A stretch of DNA of 64,000 nucleotides. It comes from Acidimicrobiaceae bacterium (GTDB taxonomy: Bacteria > Actinomycetota > Acidimicrobiia > Acidimicrobiales > Ilumatobacteraceae). The translations under genes were made by a program, and so were the position numbers. Position 1 is the stretch's first letter; every line of letters begins with the position of its first letter. The stretch is from contig CANFGT010000001.1 of assembly GCA_947446815.1 (NCBI GenBank), positions 62,001-126,000 on the forward strand, written 5' to 3'. Shown here in pieces: positions 41,311 to 50,344 of this stretch. A model generated the notes under the pieces. That model was not told where the DNA came from. It made no database searches and saw nothing but the letters and a program-made list of their open reading frames with translations.

Positions 41311-42711
41311 ATGGCTGACCAGTTCGACCTCGTTGTTGTTGGTGGCGGTCCCGGCGGATACGCCGCGGCCTTTTACGGTGCATCAGCCGGCCTGAACGTG
41401 GCACTGATCGAGAAGGACACCATCGGAGGCACTTGTCTCAACCGGGGTTGCATTCCTGCAAAGGCATTTCTTGAAACTGCAGCGGCACGTCGTCATGCAG
41501 AACATGCGACCGACTTCGGCATCGACGTCACGGTTGGTGCAACTGACTTCGCCGTTGCTCAAGCGCGCAAGCAGAAGATCGTTGATGGCTTGGTGAAGGG
41601 TCTCACCGGTCTTGTCAAAGTCAAGAAGGTGACATACCTCCTGGGAGTTGGTGCGTTGAACGCAGACAACTCCGTGACCGTCACTTCTGAAGACGGAACA
41701 ACCACTCAGTTGAAGGGTGACGCTGTCATCCTCGCTGCCGGAAGTGTTCCTCGCGTCATTCCTGGCTTCGAGCCCGGTGGTCCGATCATGACGTCTGATG
41801 AAGTTCTCATGCTTGACCGTATTCCTGCACGAATTGCAGTGATTGGCGGCGGTGCTATTGGCTGTGAGTTCGCATCCACATTCGCTGACCTTGGTTCGCA
41901 AGTAACAATTCTTGAAGGTCTGCCAAAGATTCTTCCTGGTCTCGATGCTGACCTTGCCAACGTTGTTGTTCGTTCCTTCCAGAAGAAAAAGATTGACATC
42001 AAAACAGGTGTTGCAGTGAAGGGGCATACGCCAACAGGCAGTGGTTCCACTGTGATTTCGTTCGGTGAAGGTGAAACTCTTGAAGTAGATGCTGTCATCG
42101 TCTCGGTGGGCCGTCGCCCATTCTCCGATCAACTGGGTCTTGGCAACACCAAAGTTGCAGTCAGTGATCGTGGCTTCGTTGAAGTCGATGAGTACTGCCA
42201 GACATCTGTTGATGGTGTGTATGCAATTGGTGACCTCATCAACACGCCACAGCTCGCACACGTTGCGTATGCAGAAGCAATTCTTGTTGTGCAGCAGTTA
42301 CTGGGCGAGAACGCAATCCCTGTTGATTACGACCGTGTGCCGTGGGCTATCTATTGCAGCCCTGAAGTTGCATGGGCAGGTCCTGGCGAAGAAGCAGCGA
42401 AGGCAGCTGGATACGACGTTGTTGTTGCCAAACATCAGTTCCGCGCGAACAGCCGCGCAATGATTCTCGGTGAAATCGATGGTCTCGTGAAGATCATCGC
42501 CAAGAAGAACGCTGATGGTTCTGCTGGTCAAGTTCTCGGCGTGCACATGGTGGGTCCATGGGTGACAGAACAGTTGTCAGGTGGATACCTCGCAGTGAAC
42601 TGGGAAGCCACTGTTGACGAAATTGCGCACTTCATCCAGCCGCACCCAAGCTTGTCCGAATTGTTTGGCGAGACAGTGATGTCTCTCACCGGCCGCAGCA
42701 TCAACGCATAA
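41311..42711 (+). CDS. lpdA: dihydrolipoyl dehydrogenase (E3)
   Basis: A 466-residue FAD disulfide reductase. It begins MADQFDLVVVGGGPGGYAAA, has the redox-active pair in GGTCLNRGCIPAK near residues 37-49, the NAD-binding GGGAIGCEFASTF near 180 and the C-terminal interface His-Glu in HPHPSLSELFGE-like FIQPHPSLSE near 445-454. It reoxidises the dihydrolipoyl arms of pyruvate and 2-oxoglutarate dehydrogenase complexes. ATG at 41311, preceded by GGAGAAG, follows a short inverted repeat (41259-41278). It leads the lpd / E2 / lipBA run. Confidence 0.97.
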   Translation: MADQFDLVVVGGGPGGYAAAFYGASAGLNVALIEKDTIGGTCLNRGCIPAKAFLETAAARRHAEHATDFGIDVTVGATDFAVAQARKQKIVDGLVKGLTGLVKVKKVTYLLGVGALNADNSVTVTSEDGTTTQLKGDAVILAAGSVPRVIPGFEPGGPIMTSDEVLMLDRIPARIAVIGGGAIGCEFASTFADLGSQVTILEGLPKILPGLDADLANVVVRSFQKKKIDIKTGVAVKGHTPTGSGSTVISFGEGETLEVDAVIVSVGRRPFSDQLGLGNTKVAVSDRGFVEVDEYCQTSVDGVYAIGDLINTPQLAHVAYAEAILVVQQLLGENAIPVDYDRVPWAIYCSPEVAWAGPGEEAAKAAGYDVVVAKHQFRANSRAMILGEIDGLVKIIAKKNADGSAGQVLGVHMVGPWVTEQLSGGYLAVNWEATVDEIAHFIQPHPSLSELFGETVMSLTGRSINA

Positions 42712-42735
42712 ATCGCAACGCAAGGAACTACGAAC

Positions 42736-44142
42736 ATGGCAGAGATCACACTCCCGCAACTCGGCGAAACAGTCACCGAAGGAACCATCACACGTTGGTT
42801 CAAGAAGATCGGCGACACGGTTGCAGCCGACGAGCCATTGTTCGAAGTGTCGACCGACAAAGTTGACACTGAAGTTCCATCGCCGATTGCTGGTGTGTTG
42901 ACCGAGATTCGCGTTGCCGAAGGTGACACCGTCGCAGTCGGCACCGTCATCGCCGTCGTTGGCGATGCCTCCTCCTCTGCTGGTGCAGGCGCTTCGTCGC
43001 CGGCTTCTGCTGCCAGTGCGGCTCCTTCGGCACCGGCCTCAGAACCCGAAACCCGCACAAGTGCGAAGGTTTCGGAACCTGTAGTTCCCGTAGCAGCAGC
43101 GCCTGTAGCGCCGGCTCCAGAACCCGAAACCCGCACAAGTGCGAAGGTTTCGGAACCTGTCCCATCGCACGGCGCCGCGAGTGCTTCAACTCCATCCTCC
43201 TCAGGTGCTTCGGTGGTGTTGTCGCCGGTGGTGCGCAAGTTGATTGCAGAGAATGGTCTCGACGCGTCACGCATTCAGGGCACAGGCCCTGGTGGACGCA
43301 TTACGCGTGACGATGTCGTCGCTGCAATCGCAAGCAAGGGTTCTGCGCCCGCATCGGCTCCGGTTGTTGCAGCAAGTTCCGCACCCGTGACAGCTCCACG
43401 TGGAGTTGCCCCGCGCGTCGTCGCCGGCAATCGCGACGAAGTTGTCGCACTTTCGAAGATTCGTCAGGCAACAGGTATTCACGCTCTGATGAGCAAAGAT
43501 GCGATTCCTGCTGCATTCAGCGTTGTTGAAGTCGATTTCGCAAATGTTGTTGCAACACGTGGTCGTTTGAAGGAAGAGTTCAAAGCCACAGAAGGTTTCA
43601 GCCTCACGTATCTTCCATTCATCGCGCGTGCAGTTGTCGATGCATTGAAAGAATTCCCTCACATGAACTCATCAGTGGGCGAGAGTGAACTCATCGTTCA
43701 TAAGTTTGTTGATCTGGGTATCGCAATCGATCTTGATTATCAAGGACTATTGGCTCCGGTTATTCGCGATGCAGATGAGAAGCGTCTTCGTGCCATCGCT
43801 CGTGAAGTGAATGACCTTGCGATCCGTGCGCGTTCACGTCAACTTTCTCCAATGGAGATCTCTGGCGGAACATTCACCATTACCAACAATGGTTCTTCCG
43901 GTTCCGTCCTCACCATGCCCATCATCAATCAACCACAGGTGGCAATACTTTCCACTGATGCGGTAAAGAAAAAGCCAGTGGTCATTGAGATTCCTGGTGG
44001 TGGAGAGAGCATCGCGATTCACCCTGTGGGCAATCTTGCAATGGCGTGGGATCATCGCGCTTTTGACGGAGCCTATGCAGCCAACTTCTTGGTGAAGGTG
44101 AAGTTCATCCTCGAAACACGCGATTGGTCGTCTGAGCTCTAA
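42736..44142 (+). CDS. dihydrolipoyl acyltransferase E2 of pyruvate / 2-oxoglutarate dehydrogenase
   Basis: A 468-residue E2. One lipoyl domain (about 1-75) has the lipoylated lysine K42 in STDKVDTE. A Ala/Ser/Pro linker follows, then a peripheral-subunit-binding domain (LSPVVRKLIAENGLDASRIQGTGPGGRITRDDVVAAI, about 158-195), and a catalytic domain (about 230-468) ending in DHRAFDGA, the H-x3-DG acyltransferase motif. The linker contains two identical 43-base copies (see repeats). With aceE, lpdA and lipBA it can complete a pyruvate dehydrogenase complex; a 2-oxoglutarate role is possible. 24 bases after lpdA. Confidence 0.94.
   Translation: MAEITLPQLGETVTEGTITRWFKKIGDTVAADEPLFEVSTDKVDTEVPSPIAGVLTEIRVAEGDTVAVGTVIAVVGDASSSAGAGASSPASAASAAPSAPASEPETRTSAKVSEPVVPVAAAPVAPAPEPETRTSAKVSEPVPSHGAASASTPSSSGASVVLSPVVRKLIAENGLDASRIQGTGPGGRITRDDVVAAIASKGSAPASAPVVAASSAPVTAPRGVAPRVVAGNRDEVVALSKIRQATGIHALMSKDAIPAAFSVVEVDFANVVATRGRLKEEFKATEGFSLTYLPFIARAVVDALKEFPHMNSSVGESELIVHKFVDLGIAIDLDYQGLLAPVIRDADEKRLRAIAREVNDLAIRARSRQLSPMEISGGTFTITNNGSSGSVLTMPIINQPQVAILSTDAVKKKPVVIEIPGGGESIAIHPVGNLAMAWDHRAFDGAYAANFLVKVKFILETRDWSSEL
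43040..43160 (+). repeat. perfect 43-base direct repeat inside the E2 linker
   Basis: The same 43 bases stand at 43040-43082 and 43118-43160, 78 bases apart from start to start. They encode the segment EPETRTSAKVSEPV in each copy. The identity, down to synonymous sites, points to a recent duplication or recombination hot spot, and to variable linker length between strains. Its position in the flexible swinging-arm linker makes length change tolerable. Confidence 0.9.
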
Positions 44143-44172
44143 GGAGCCCTCACGACGGAAGTGTTCGACACC

Positions 44173-45837
44173 ATGGCCGACACATCCACTCAACTACATG
44201 TGCGATGGCTGGGACGTGTGCCCTATGCCGAGGCGCTGGTTGTGCAAGACGCGATGTTCCGCAACGGAAGCGGCAATCGTTTGTTGCTGATGGAACATCC
44301 ACATGTCTTCACCTACGGACCTTCGGCGGACCTCAAGAAGAATCTTCGATGTGATCCAGCAGCAGTGGGTGCAGACTTTGTTCGAGTGAAGCGTGGTGGA
44401 GACATCACGTATCACGGGCCAGGACAACTTGTCGGGTACCCGCTCGTCAACCTTGCGCCAAAGCACGGCAATGATGGACCAGCGGATTCAGTTGCCTATG
44501 TGTGCTCGGTGGAGCAAGTCATCATCAACTCTTTGCATGAGATTGGTCTCACCAATGCTGGACGACTCGCCGGCTATCCCGGTGTGTGGCTAGACGTTGA
44601 TAGCAATCCTCGCAAAATTTGTGCAATTGGTGTTCGAGTGAGTCGCCGGCGCACTATGCACGGCTTTGCCGTGAACGTACACACAGATCTTGATTACATG
44701 AGCACAAACATTGTTCCCTGTGGCATCTCGGAATATCCCGTGACATCGATTGCTGCAGAAGGAATTGATATCTCCATGCATGACTTCACAGATGTTGTTG
44801 CACGACATGCCGCCAACATGTGGGGTAACGGCGAGATGGAACGTCAAGACGTGGCTTGGAAGCAAACTCCTGACGACTTATCTGCGTTTTCCCGCGGCGA
44901 AGGTCCTGGACAGCCTGTGCGCATGTTGGGTCGGCTTGCACGTGCAGGTGTTGAAGATTCCATCCCATTGTCTGAACGCAAGCCGGATTGGATTCGTCCG
45001 CATGTAAAGCACGGCGAAGAAGTGCTGACCTTGAAAAAGACTTTGCGTGAATTGTCATTGGTGACTGTGTGCGAAGAAGCAGGTTGTCCGAACTTGTCGG
45101 AATGTTGGAACGACGGCACTGCAACATTCATGGTGTTGGGTGAGCGTTGTACACGAGCATGTGGGTTCTGCCTTATTGATACACAAAAGCCCGAAGCACC
45201 CGATGGGCAAGAACCTATGCGAATCGCCGAAGCTGTAGCGAAAATGGATTTGAAGTTTGCGGTGCTCACGATGGTGGCGCGAGATGACTTGGCCGATGAA
45301 GGGATGGGTCATGTTGCTGAGTGCATTCACGCCATTCGAAGCGTTGATTCAAACATCCAGGTGGAGACATTGATCTCTGATGGGCGTGGGACAGATTCAT
45401 TGAACATCCTGATTGATGCACGTCCTGATGTGTTCAACCACAACATGGAAACCGTGCCACGTTTACAGCGTGCTGTTCGGCCAAGCGCCGGGTATGCCCG
45501 CAGCTTGTCTGTTCTTGCTCGAGGCAAGGCAGCTGGGCTCACTGTGAAGTCCGGTCTCATTGTGGGAATGGGAGAAACTGACGACGAAGTGCTGGGTGTG
45601 CTTGCCGATCTCGCAGAAGTGGGCGTCGATATCGTGACAATTGGTCAATATCTCCGTCCTACGACGAATCATCTGCCGGTCGCACGTTGGGTAGAGCCAG
45701 CGATTTTCAACATGTACAAGCGTGTCGGAGAAGAACTGGGAATCGGACATGTGGAGTCCAGCCCGTTGACTCGTTCCAGCTATCACGCCCGAGAATCGGC
45801 AGAACACGCCGTACCTGTCACAATTGGAATGCGATGA
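44173..45837 (+). CDS. fused octanoyltransferase (LipB) and lipoyl synthase (LipA)
   Basis: A 554-residue two-domain enzyme. Residues about 1-235 are LipB: RGGDITYHGPGQLVGYPLVNL, the catalytic lysine in RKICAIGVRVSRR (K148) and the acyl-transfer cysteine in NIVPCGISEYPV (C183). Residues about 255-554 are LipA, a radical-SAM lipoyl synthase: the auxiliary cluster cysteines C300-x4-C305-x5-C311, the radical-SAM cluster C326-x3-C330-x2-C333, GETDDEV and the closing RSSYHARESAE. LipB moves octanoyl from acyl-carrier protein to the E2 lysine, and LipA inserts the two sulfurs. Fusion would channel the octanoylated protein. ATG at 44173 is preferred; GTG at 44161 is also possible. 18 bases from E2 gene to the earlier GTG. 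Confidence 0.95.
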   Translation: MADTSTQLHVRWLGRVPYAEALVVQDAMFRNGSGNRLLLMEHPHVFTYGPSADLKKNLRCDPAAVGADFVRVKRGGDITYHGPGQLVGYPLVNLAPKHGNDGPADSVAYVCSVEQVIINSLHEIGLTNAGRLAGYPGVWLDVDSNPRKICAIGVRVSRRRTMHGFAVNVHTDLDYMSTNIVPCGISEYPVTSIAAEGIDISMHDFTDVVARHAANMWGNGEMERQDVAWKQTPDDLSAFSRGEGPGQPVRMLGRLARAGVEDSIPLSERKPDWIRPHVKHGEEVLTLKKTLRELSLVTVCEEAGCPNLSECWNDGTATFMVLGERCTRACGFCLIDTQKPEAPDGQEPMRIAEAVAKMDLKFAVLTMVARDDLADEGMGHVAECIHAIRSVDSNIQVETLISDGRGTDSLNILIDARPDVFNHNMETVPRLQRAVRPSAGYARSLSVLARGKAAGLTVKSGLIVGMGETDDEVLGVLADLAEVGVDIVTIGQYLRPTTNHLPVARWVEPAIFNMYKRVGEELGIGHVESSPLTRSSYHARESAEHAVPVTIGMR

Positions 45838-46949
45838 ACATCACTACTGACGCCTCCGTCTTCTCTGCACGACTTGATCGAGCTCGTGCGGAAATGGTGC
45901 GCTCCGGCGTTGATGCGCTCATTTTGTCCTTGGGCCACGACATGCCGTACCTCATGGGCTACTTGGCAATGCCGCTTGAACGTCTCACGATGTTGGTGGT
46001 GCCCCGCGATGGTGAAGCATCTCTCATTATTCCGCGCCTCGAAGCTCCACGTGTGCATGAACTTCCTGGTGTGTTCGCCATGGTTCCGTGGAATGAGACT
46101 GAAGATCCCGTTGCCATTGCGCACACGTTGTTGGGTGCTGCTCAGACCATCGCAGTCGGTGATCAGATGTGGTCTCGCTTCCTTGTTGATCTTCTTCTTC
46201 ATCGCCCCACCGCGAAGTACGTGCGCAGTGTCACTGTGATGGAAGCATTGCGATCACGCAAGGATGCAGCAGAGATTGCGGCCCTTGTTGCCGCAGGTGC
46301 TGCAGCTGACCGAGTCGCAGCGCAACTACATGCAGGGGATATTCCTCTTGTGGGTCGCACTGAAGCGCAAGTGTCTGCAGATATCTCTGCGCGGCTGATT
46401 GCTGAAGGTCACCAGAAGGTGAACTTTGCGATTGTTGCAGCAGGAGAGAATGCAGCAAGTCCTCATCACCACGCCGGTGACCGAGTGATTAATCATGGTG
46501 AGATCGTGTTATGCGACTTTGGTGGAACCATGAACGGGTATTGCAGTGACATCACTCGATGTGTGCACCTCGGTGAACCACCGAAAGAGATTTCTGATGC
46601 ATATGACGTGCTCTTTGAGGCACAATCTGCTGGTGTTGCTGCAGGCAAAGTGGGTGTCACCTGTGAACACGTTGATTTCGCAACGCGTCGAGTGATTGAA
46701 GCCGCGGGATATGGCGAATACTTCGTACACCGCACAGGTCACGGCATCGGCATGGAAGAACACGAAGACCCCTACATGGTGTCGGGCAACACCACGCTGT
46801 TAGCCGCGGGTCATGCCTACAGCGTGGAGCCAGGCATCTATGTGCCGAACAAGTGGGGCATGCGCTTGGAAGACATAGTGGTCGCTACAGAGAACGGTCC
46901 AATGTCTGTCAATCACGCCAATCATCACCTCGTCATTCTCGACAAATAG
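45834..46949 (+). CDS. M24 metallopeptidase, Xaa-Pro dipeptidase-like
   Basis: A 371-residue pita-bread-fold peptidase. Metal ligands: the D of LCDFGGTMNGYCSD (two aspartates near 219 and 230), H of HRTGHGIGMEEHEDPY near 298, E in SVEPGIYVPNKWG near 331 and E in RLEDIVV near 345. The N-terminal creatinase-like domain precedes it. Start ATG at 45834 overlaps the LipBA stop (ATGA), so translation is coupled. Xaa-Pro or aminopeptidase specificity is not certain. Confidence 0.92.
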   Translation: MNITTDASVFSARLDRARAEMVRSGVDALILSLGHDMPYLMGYLAMPLERLTMLVVPRDGEASLIIPRLEAPRVHELPGVFAMVPWNETEDPVAIAHTLLGAAQTIAVGDQMWSRFLVDLLLHRPTAKYVRSVTVMEALRSRKDAAEIAALVAAGAAADRVAAQLHAGDIPLVGRTEAQVSADISARLIAEGHQKVNFAIVAAGENAASPHHHAGDRVINHGEIVLCDFGGTMNGYCSDITRCVHLGEPPKEISDAYDVLFEAQSAGVAAGKVGVTCEHVDFATRRVIEAAGYGEYFVHRTGHGIGMEEHEDPYMVSGNTTLLAAGHAYSVEPGIYVPNKWGMRLEDIVVATENGPMSVNHANHHLVILDK

Positions 46950-46956
46950 GCGCCCC

Positions 46957-47691
46957 ATGATCAGACTTGACGCAGCAACAGTTCTTCTCCAATGGGCCAC
47001 CGGAGGTTTGTTCTTTCTTTGGTTCACCACTCGCAAGCATGAAATGGGCGCTGGCTACGGATGGTTGATGCGCGGCACGTTCATTGTGTTGGCAGGCGGC
47101 GGAGCGGCGGCAGGTTTCTATACAGAGTTCATTCCCGTACGAGACGTTGCTGCAATCGCATGTGCCGTCGCAGCACTGCTGACACTCAAGCGCAAGAACG
47201 CACAGTGGGATCTCTTGGCACCTGCCATCGGACTCATCGGAGTCATCGCTGGTGCAGTAGATGCAGCCCATGGCGCCGGTGGCATCACAGTCAACTTGGT
47301 GCGAGTACTCGTCGGCACTGCCTTCCTCGGCGCGGTCAGCGATGCAATGTTGTTGGGTCACTGGTATTTGGTGCAGCCAGGTTTGCCCCGTTCCATTCTC
47401 GGTGAATTGGTGACTGCACTTCGCTGGATTACACCATTCGAAATTGCTGTGATGTTGTTGCCCACCGGAATGATCAGTGTGCTGAACGGCTCAATTGATG
47501 ATGGCTGGGGCGGCATGCTGAGTTGGTTCTGGGTGGCGTGTGCGATTACTACGGTGGTGCTTACGGAAGTCACCCGCGCTGCATTACGTGAGAAGTTCTA
47601 TTCCGCAGTGATGGCAGCAACTGGCTTGCTCTATCTGGCGATTTTGACCGCATTTGGTACAGATCTCGTCGCTCGCGCAGTTCTCGCCTAA
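46957..47691 (+). CDS. hypothetical multi-spanning membrane protein
   Basis: A 244-residue protein with about seven predicted membrane helices, several containing GAG/AAG small-residue patches (AGGGAAAGFYTEF, GLIGVIAGAVDAAHGAGG). A HWY at about 134-136 and DAMLLGHWYLVQPG look conserved-like and could bind heme or a quinone. I do not recognise the family. It lies 7 bases after the M24 gene and 27 bases before the acyl-CoA dehydrogenase, so it is likely in the same transcript. Confidence 0.7.
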   Translation: MIRLDAATVLLQWATGGLFFLWFTTRKHEMGAGYGWLMRGTFIVLAGGGAAAGFYTEFIPVRDVAAIACAVAALLTLKRKNAQWDLLAPAIGLIGVIAGAVDAAHGAGGITVNLVRVLVGTAFLGAVSDAMLLGHWYLVQPGLPRSILGELVTALRWITPFEIAVMLLPTGMISVLNGSIDDGWGGMLSWFWVACAITTVVLTEVTRAALREKFYSAVMAATGLLYLAILTAFGTDLVARAVLA

Positions 47692-47718
47692 GAGCCAGAA
47701 GCGCCTAGCGTATGAAGT

Positions 47719-48876
47719 ATGGATTTCTTCGAGCGCACCGTTTACAACGCTGATCATGAGCAGTTTCGCTCCGTCTTTCGTCAGTGGCTGGACAACGAAG
47801 TCGTGCCCCACCACGAACAATGGGAAGCCAACGGAATTGCACCACGCGAAATTTGGTTAGAAGCCGGCAAGCATGGCTTCCTCGGCTATCACGTACCAGA
47901 GCAATATGGCGGTGGTGGTACGGATGATTATCACTTTGGTGCAGTCATGCAAGAAGAAGTGTCAGATGCGGGTGTCATCGGTAGTGCGAATGGAATGACA
48001 TTGCATAACGACATTGTTTTGCCGTATTACCTATCGCTCGCAACAGATGAACAAAAAGCGCGTTGGTTGCCCAAGATGGTGACAGGTGAGTACATCACCG
48101 CAATTGGAATTACTGAGCCGAACGCCGGCAGCGATATGGCAGGCGTGAAGACCTCGGCTGTGAAGCATGGAGACACATATGTGGTGAACGGTGCAAAGAC
48201 ATTCATTACCAATGGCATCAATGCAGATCTTGTTTTGACTGTTTGCCGTACAGATCCTGATGCTGGGCATCGTGGTATCTCGCTCGTTGTTCTTGAACGA
48301 GGTATGAAAGGTTTTGAACGCGGACGCAACCTCAACAAGCTCGGTATGCACGCACAAGACACCGCTGAGTTGTTCTTTGACAATGTGGAAGTTCCTGCGG
48401 AGAACATCTTGGGCGAACCGGGCATGGGCTTTACATATCTCATGACCAATCTTGCGCAAGAGCGTTTTGGAATGGCACTGGGTGCAGTTGCTGTTGCGAG
48501 GGCCGCTATACGTTGGACGCTTGAGTACACCAAAGAACGCAAAGCATTTGGGCAGTCAATTGCCAGCTTCCAAAACTCAAAGTTCTTACTTGCAGAACTG
48601 CACACCGAAACACAAATGGCGCAGGCCTATGTGGATCGTTGTTTAGAACTGCACTGCGAAGGCAAGTTAACTGCGGAACAAGCAGCTGCTGCCAAGTACA
48701 TCACCACTGAATTGCAGAACAAGGTTGTTGACCGTTGTCTGCAGTTGCACGGCGGCTACGGCTACATGTTGGAATACCCAATTGCTCGCGCATGGGCTGA
48801 CAGTCGAATCCAAACTATTTACGGTGGCACGACCGAGATCATGAAAGAGATCGTCGGTCGCGCACTGTCGAAGTAG
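47719..48876 (+). CDS. acyl-CoA dehydrogenase
   Basis: A 385-residue FAD enzyme that introduces a trans double bond at C2-C3 of acyl-CoA. Visible are GVIGSANGMTLHNDIVLPY, the flavin-binding AIGITEPNAGSDMAGVKT near 130, FITNGINADLVLTVCRT, and C-terminal RKAFGQSIASFQNSKFLLAELHTETQMAQ, LHGGYGYMLEYPIARAWADSRIQTIYGGTTEIMKEI. The catalytic glutamate aligns with the E of GGTTEI in this subgroup. ATG at 47719. Convergent with the amidase gene. Confidence 0.95.
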   Translation: MDFFERTVYNADHEQFRSVFRQWLDNEVVPHHEQWEANGIAPREIWLEAGKHGFLGYHVPEQYGGGGTDDYHFGAVMQEEVSDAGVIGSANGMTLHNDIVLPYYLSLATDEQKARWLPKMVTGEYITAIGITEPNAGSDMAGVKTSAVKHGDTYVVNGAKTFITNGINADLVLTVCRTDPDAGHRGISLVVLERGMKGFERGRNLNKLGMHAQDTAELFFDNVEVPAENILGEPGMGFTYLMTNLAQERFGMALGAVAVARAAIRWTLEYTKERKAFGQSIASFQNSKFLLAELHTETQMAQAYVDRCLELHCEGKLTAEQAAAAKYITTELQNKVVDRCLQLHGGYGYMLEYPIARAWADSRIQTIYGGTTEIMKEIVGRALSK

Positions 48877-50271
48877 TTACTTCACAATTCCTTCTGCGGT
48901 GAGTGGCCACGGGCGCTCGCGCTCAAGGCGATGTGCGAGTTCCAACAAGATGGGCTCGGAGAAGTGCGGACCGATGATCTGCAAACCAACGGGCAATCCA
49001 TCAACAAAACCAGCAGGAACTGAGATGCCTGGGTTTCCGTGAAGGTTGCACGGGAAGGTCAGCTGGCCGTTGTTTCCAGCGCCAGCCTTGATGCCGCCAA
49101 ATGTGTTGGGCAATGGGCCTTCTGCATCAAACGCAACGTCAGGGTTCGTTGCGGTGATGACGAGGTCGATCTCGTCAAAGATTTGCGCCATACGAGTGTT
49201 GAGAGCAGCTCGCCGTTCTTCAATACGTGCACGTGCATCGGCGTTGTAAAGCCCCGCCGTGTACTCAAGGCCCATGCGCATCTCAGGTGTGAGTTGGTCT
49301 GCGCATGCAGGCCAATGCTCTTTCAACGCGTGAGCAATCTCAATCATTCCGCTGATGGACCATGCTGCGCCCATACGAGGAAGTGTGGTGTTGAGATTGT
49401 CGACGCGCTTCAAGCCCGCATTCGCTACGAGGAAGTCAGCAGTCTCCAACAGCACATTCCACATGGCGGGGGAGACAATAGCGCCACCCCAATCGCTCAC
49501 GATGGCGACGCGCAGACCTTTCACATCAATGGTGCCAAGTCCTGCTTCCCATCCGTCAACACGAGGAAGGCTGAGGGGGTCATGTGCGTCGTGACCATTG
49601 CACACATCGAACCAACGCGCGGTGTCGCGCACGCTGCGTGAGACGCAGCCCACTGTGACGGTGAGGTTGCTGAACTCTGCACCGGGGCCTCGAGGAATAC
49701 GTCCGTATGTTGCCTTCAAACCAACAAGGCCGGTGAAGCCAGCAGGAATACGAATAGAGCCGCCGCCGTCACCAGCTGTTGCAAGTGTGAACAAACCGCC
49801 AGCGACACCAGCAGCACTGCCGCCTGATGAGCCACCCGGTGTGCGCGATTCATCCCACGGGTTTTTTGTTGCGCCATTGAGGACCGTGCGAGTGAGGTTG
49901 ACTCCACCAAACTCGCTGGCGGTGGTGAGACCGAATGCAACAGCGCCGCCGCGTTCTGTAATACGCGCAACAGGGATACTTGTTTTTGTTGCGATGCGAT
50001 CAATGAATGGCATTGACGCTTCTGTGTCGGGCCAACCCAAAACAGAGTCGAGTTCTTTGACACCGATGGGAATGCCGCCAAAGGGGAGCGAGATATTTGC
50101 AGTTTCTGCACGCTGTAATGCGCCGTCGGTATCAATGAAGGACACTGCATTCAGGGAACTGGCCTTGATGGCATTGAGAGTCGCTTGCATCTCCTCTTTG
50201 GGGGAACGGCGACCTGCGCGGTACTCATCTACAAGCGAACAAGCGTCACCTTGCCATGGGGAATCTGTCAT
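48877..50271 (-). CDS. amidase signature family enzyme
   Basis: A 464-residue amidase. The catalytic Ser-cisSer-Lys triad is present: K in GIPIGVKELDSV near 72, serines in PGGSSGGSAAGVAGGLFTLATAGDGGGSIRIPA near 148 and 172. The substrate channel region is variable, so the substrate (amide of indoleacetate, aliphatic amide, or other) is unknown, and it should not be called GatA as the usual gatB/gatC partners are absent. It is bounded by convergent acyl-CoA dehydrogenase on one side and divergent thioesterase on the other. Confidence 0.9.
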   Translation of the reverse strand: MTDSPWQGDACSLVDEYRAGRRSPKEEMQATLNAIKASSLNAVSFIDTDGALQRAETANISLPFGGIPIGVKELDSVLGWPDTEASMPFIDRIATKTSIPVARITERGGAVAFGLTTASEFGGVNLTRTVLNGATKNPWDESRTPGGSSGGSAAGVAGGLFTLATAGDGGGSIRIPAGFTGLVGLKATYGRIPRGPGAEFSNLTVTVGCVSRSVRDTARWFDVCNGHDAHDPLSLPRVDGWEAGLGTIDVKGLRVAIVSDWGGAIVSPAMWNVLLETADFLVANAGLKRVDNLNTTLPRMGAAWSISGMIEIAHALKEHWPACADQLTPEMRMGLEYTAGLYNADARARIEERRAALNTRMAQIFDEIDLVITATNPDVAFDAEGPLPNTFGGIKAGAGNNGQLTFPCNLHGNPGISVPAGFVDGLPVGLQIIGPHFSEPILLELAHRLERERPWPLTAEGIVK

Positions 50272-50344
50272 GGAGGCAAGTTAGCCGACCGACGGTCATC
50301 TCAATCCGTTGGGAAAACCCTTATGGGACTAGGGTTGCAGGGGC

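Noticed and set aside
41383-42261. Long minus-strand open frame of 292 codons opposite lpdA
   Set aside because: It lies wholly within the strongly conserved lpdA gene, has no recognisable domain and contains many rare residue runs typical of antisense frames.
48877-50271. Amidase as GatA of tRNA amidotransferase
   Set aside because: gatB and gatC are absent next to it, and the sequence lacks GatA-specific features I could recognise.
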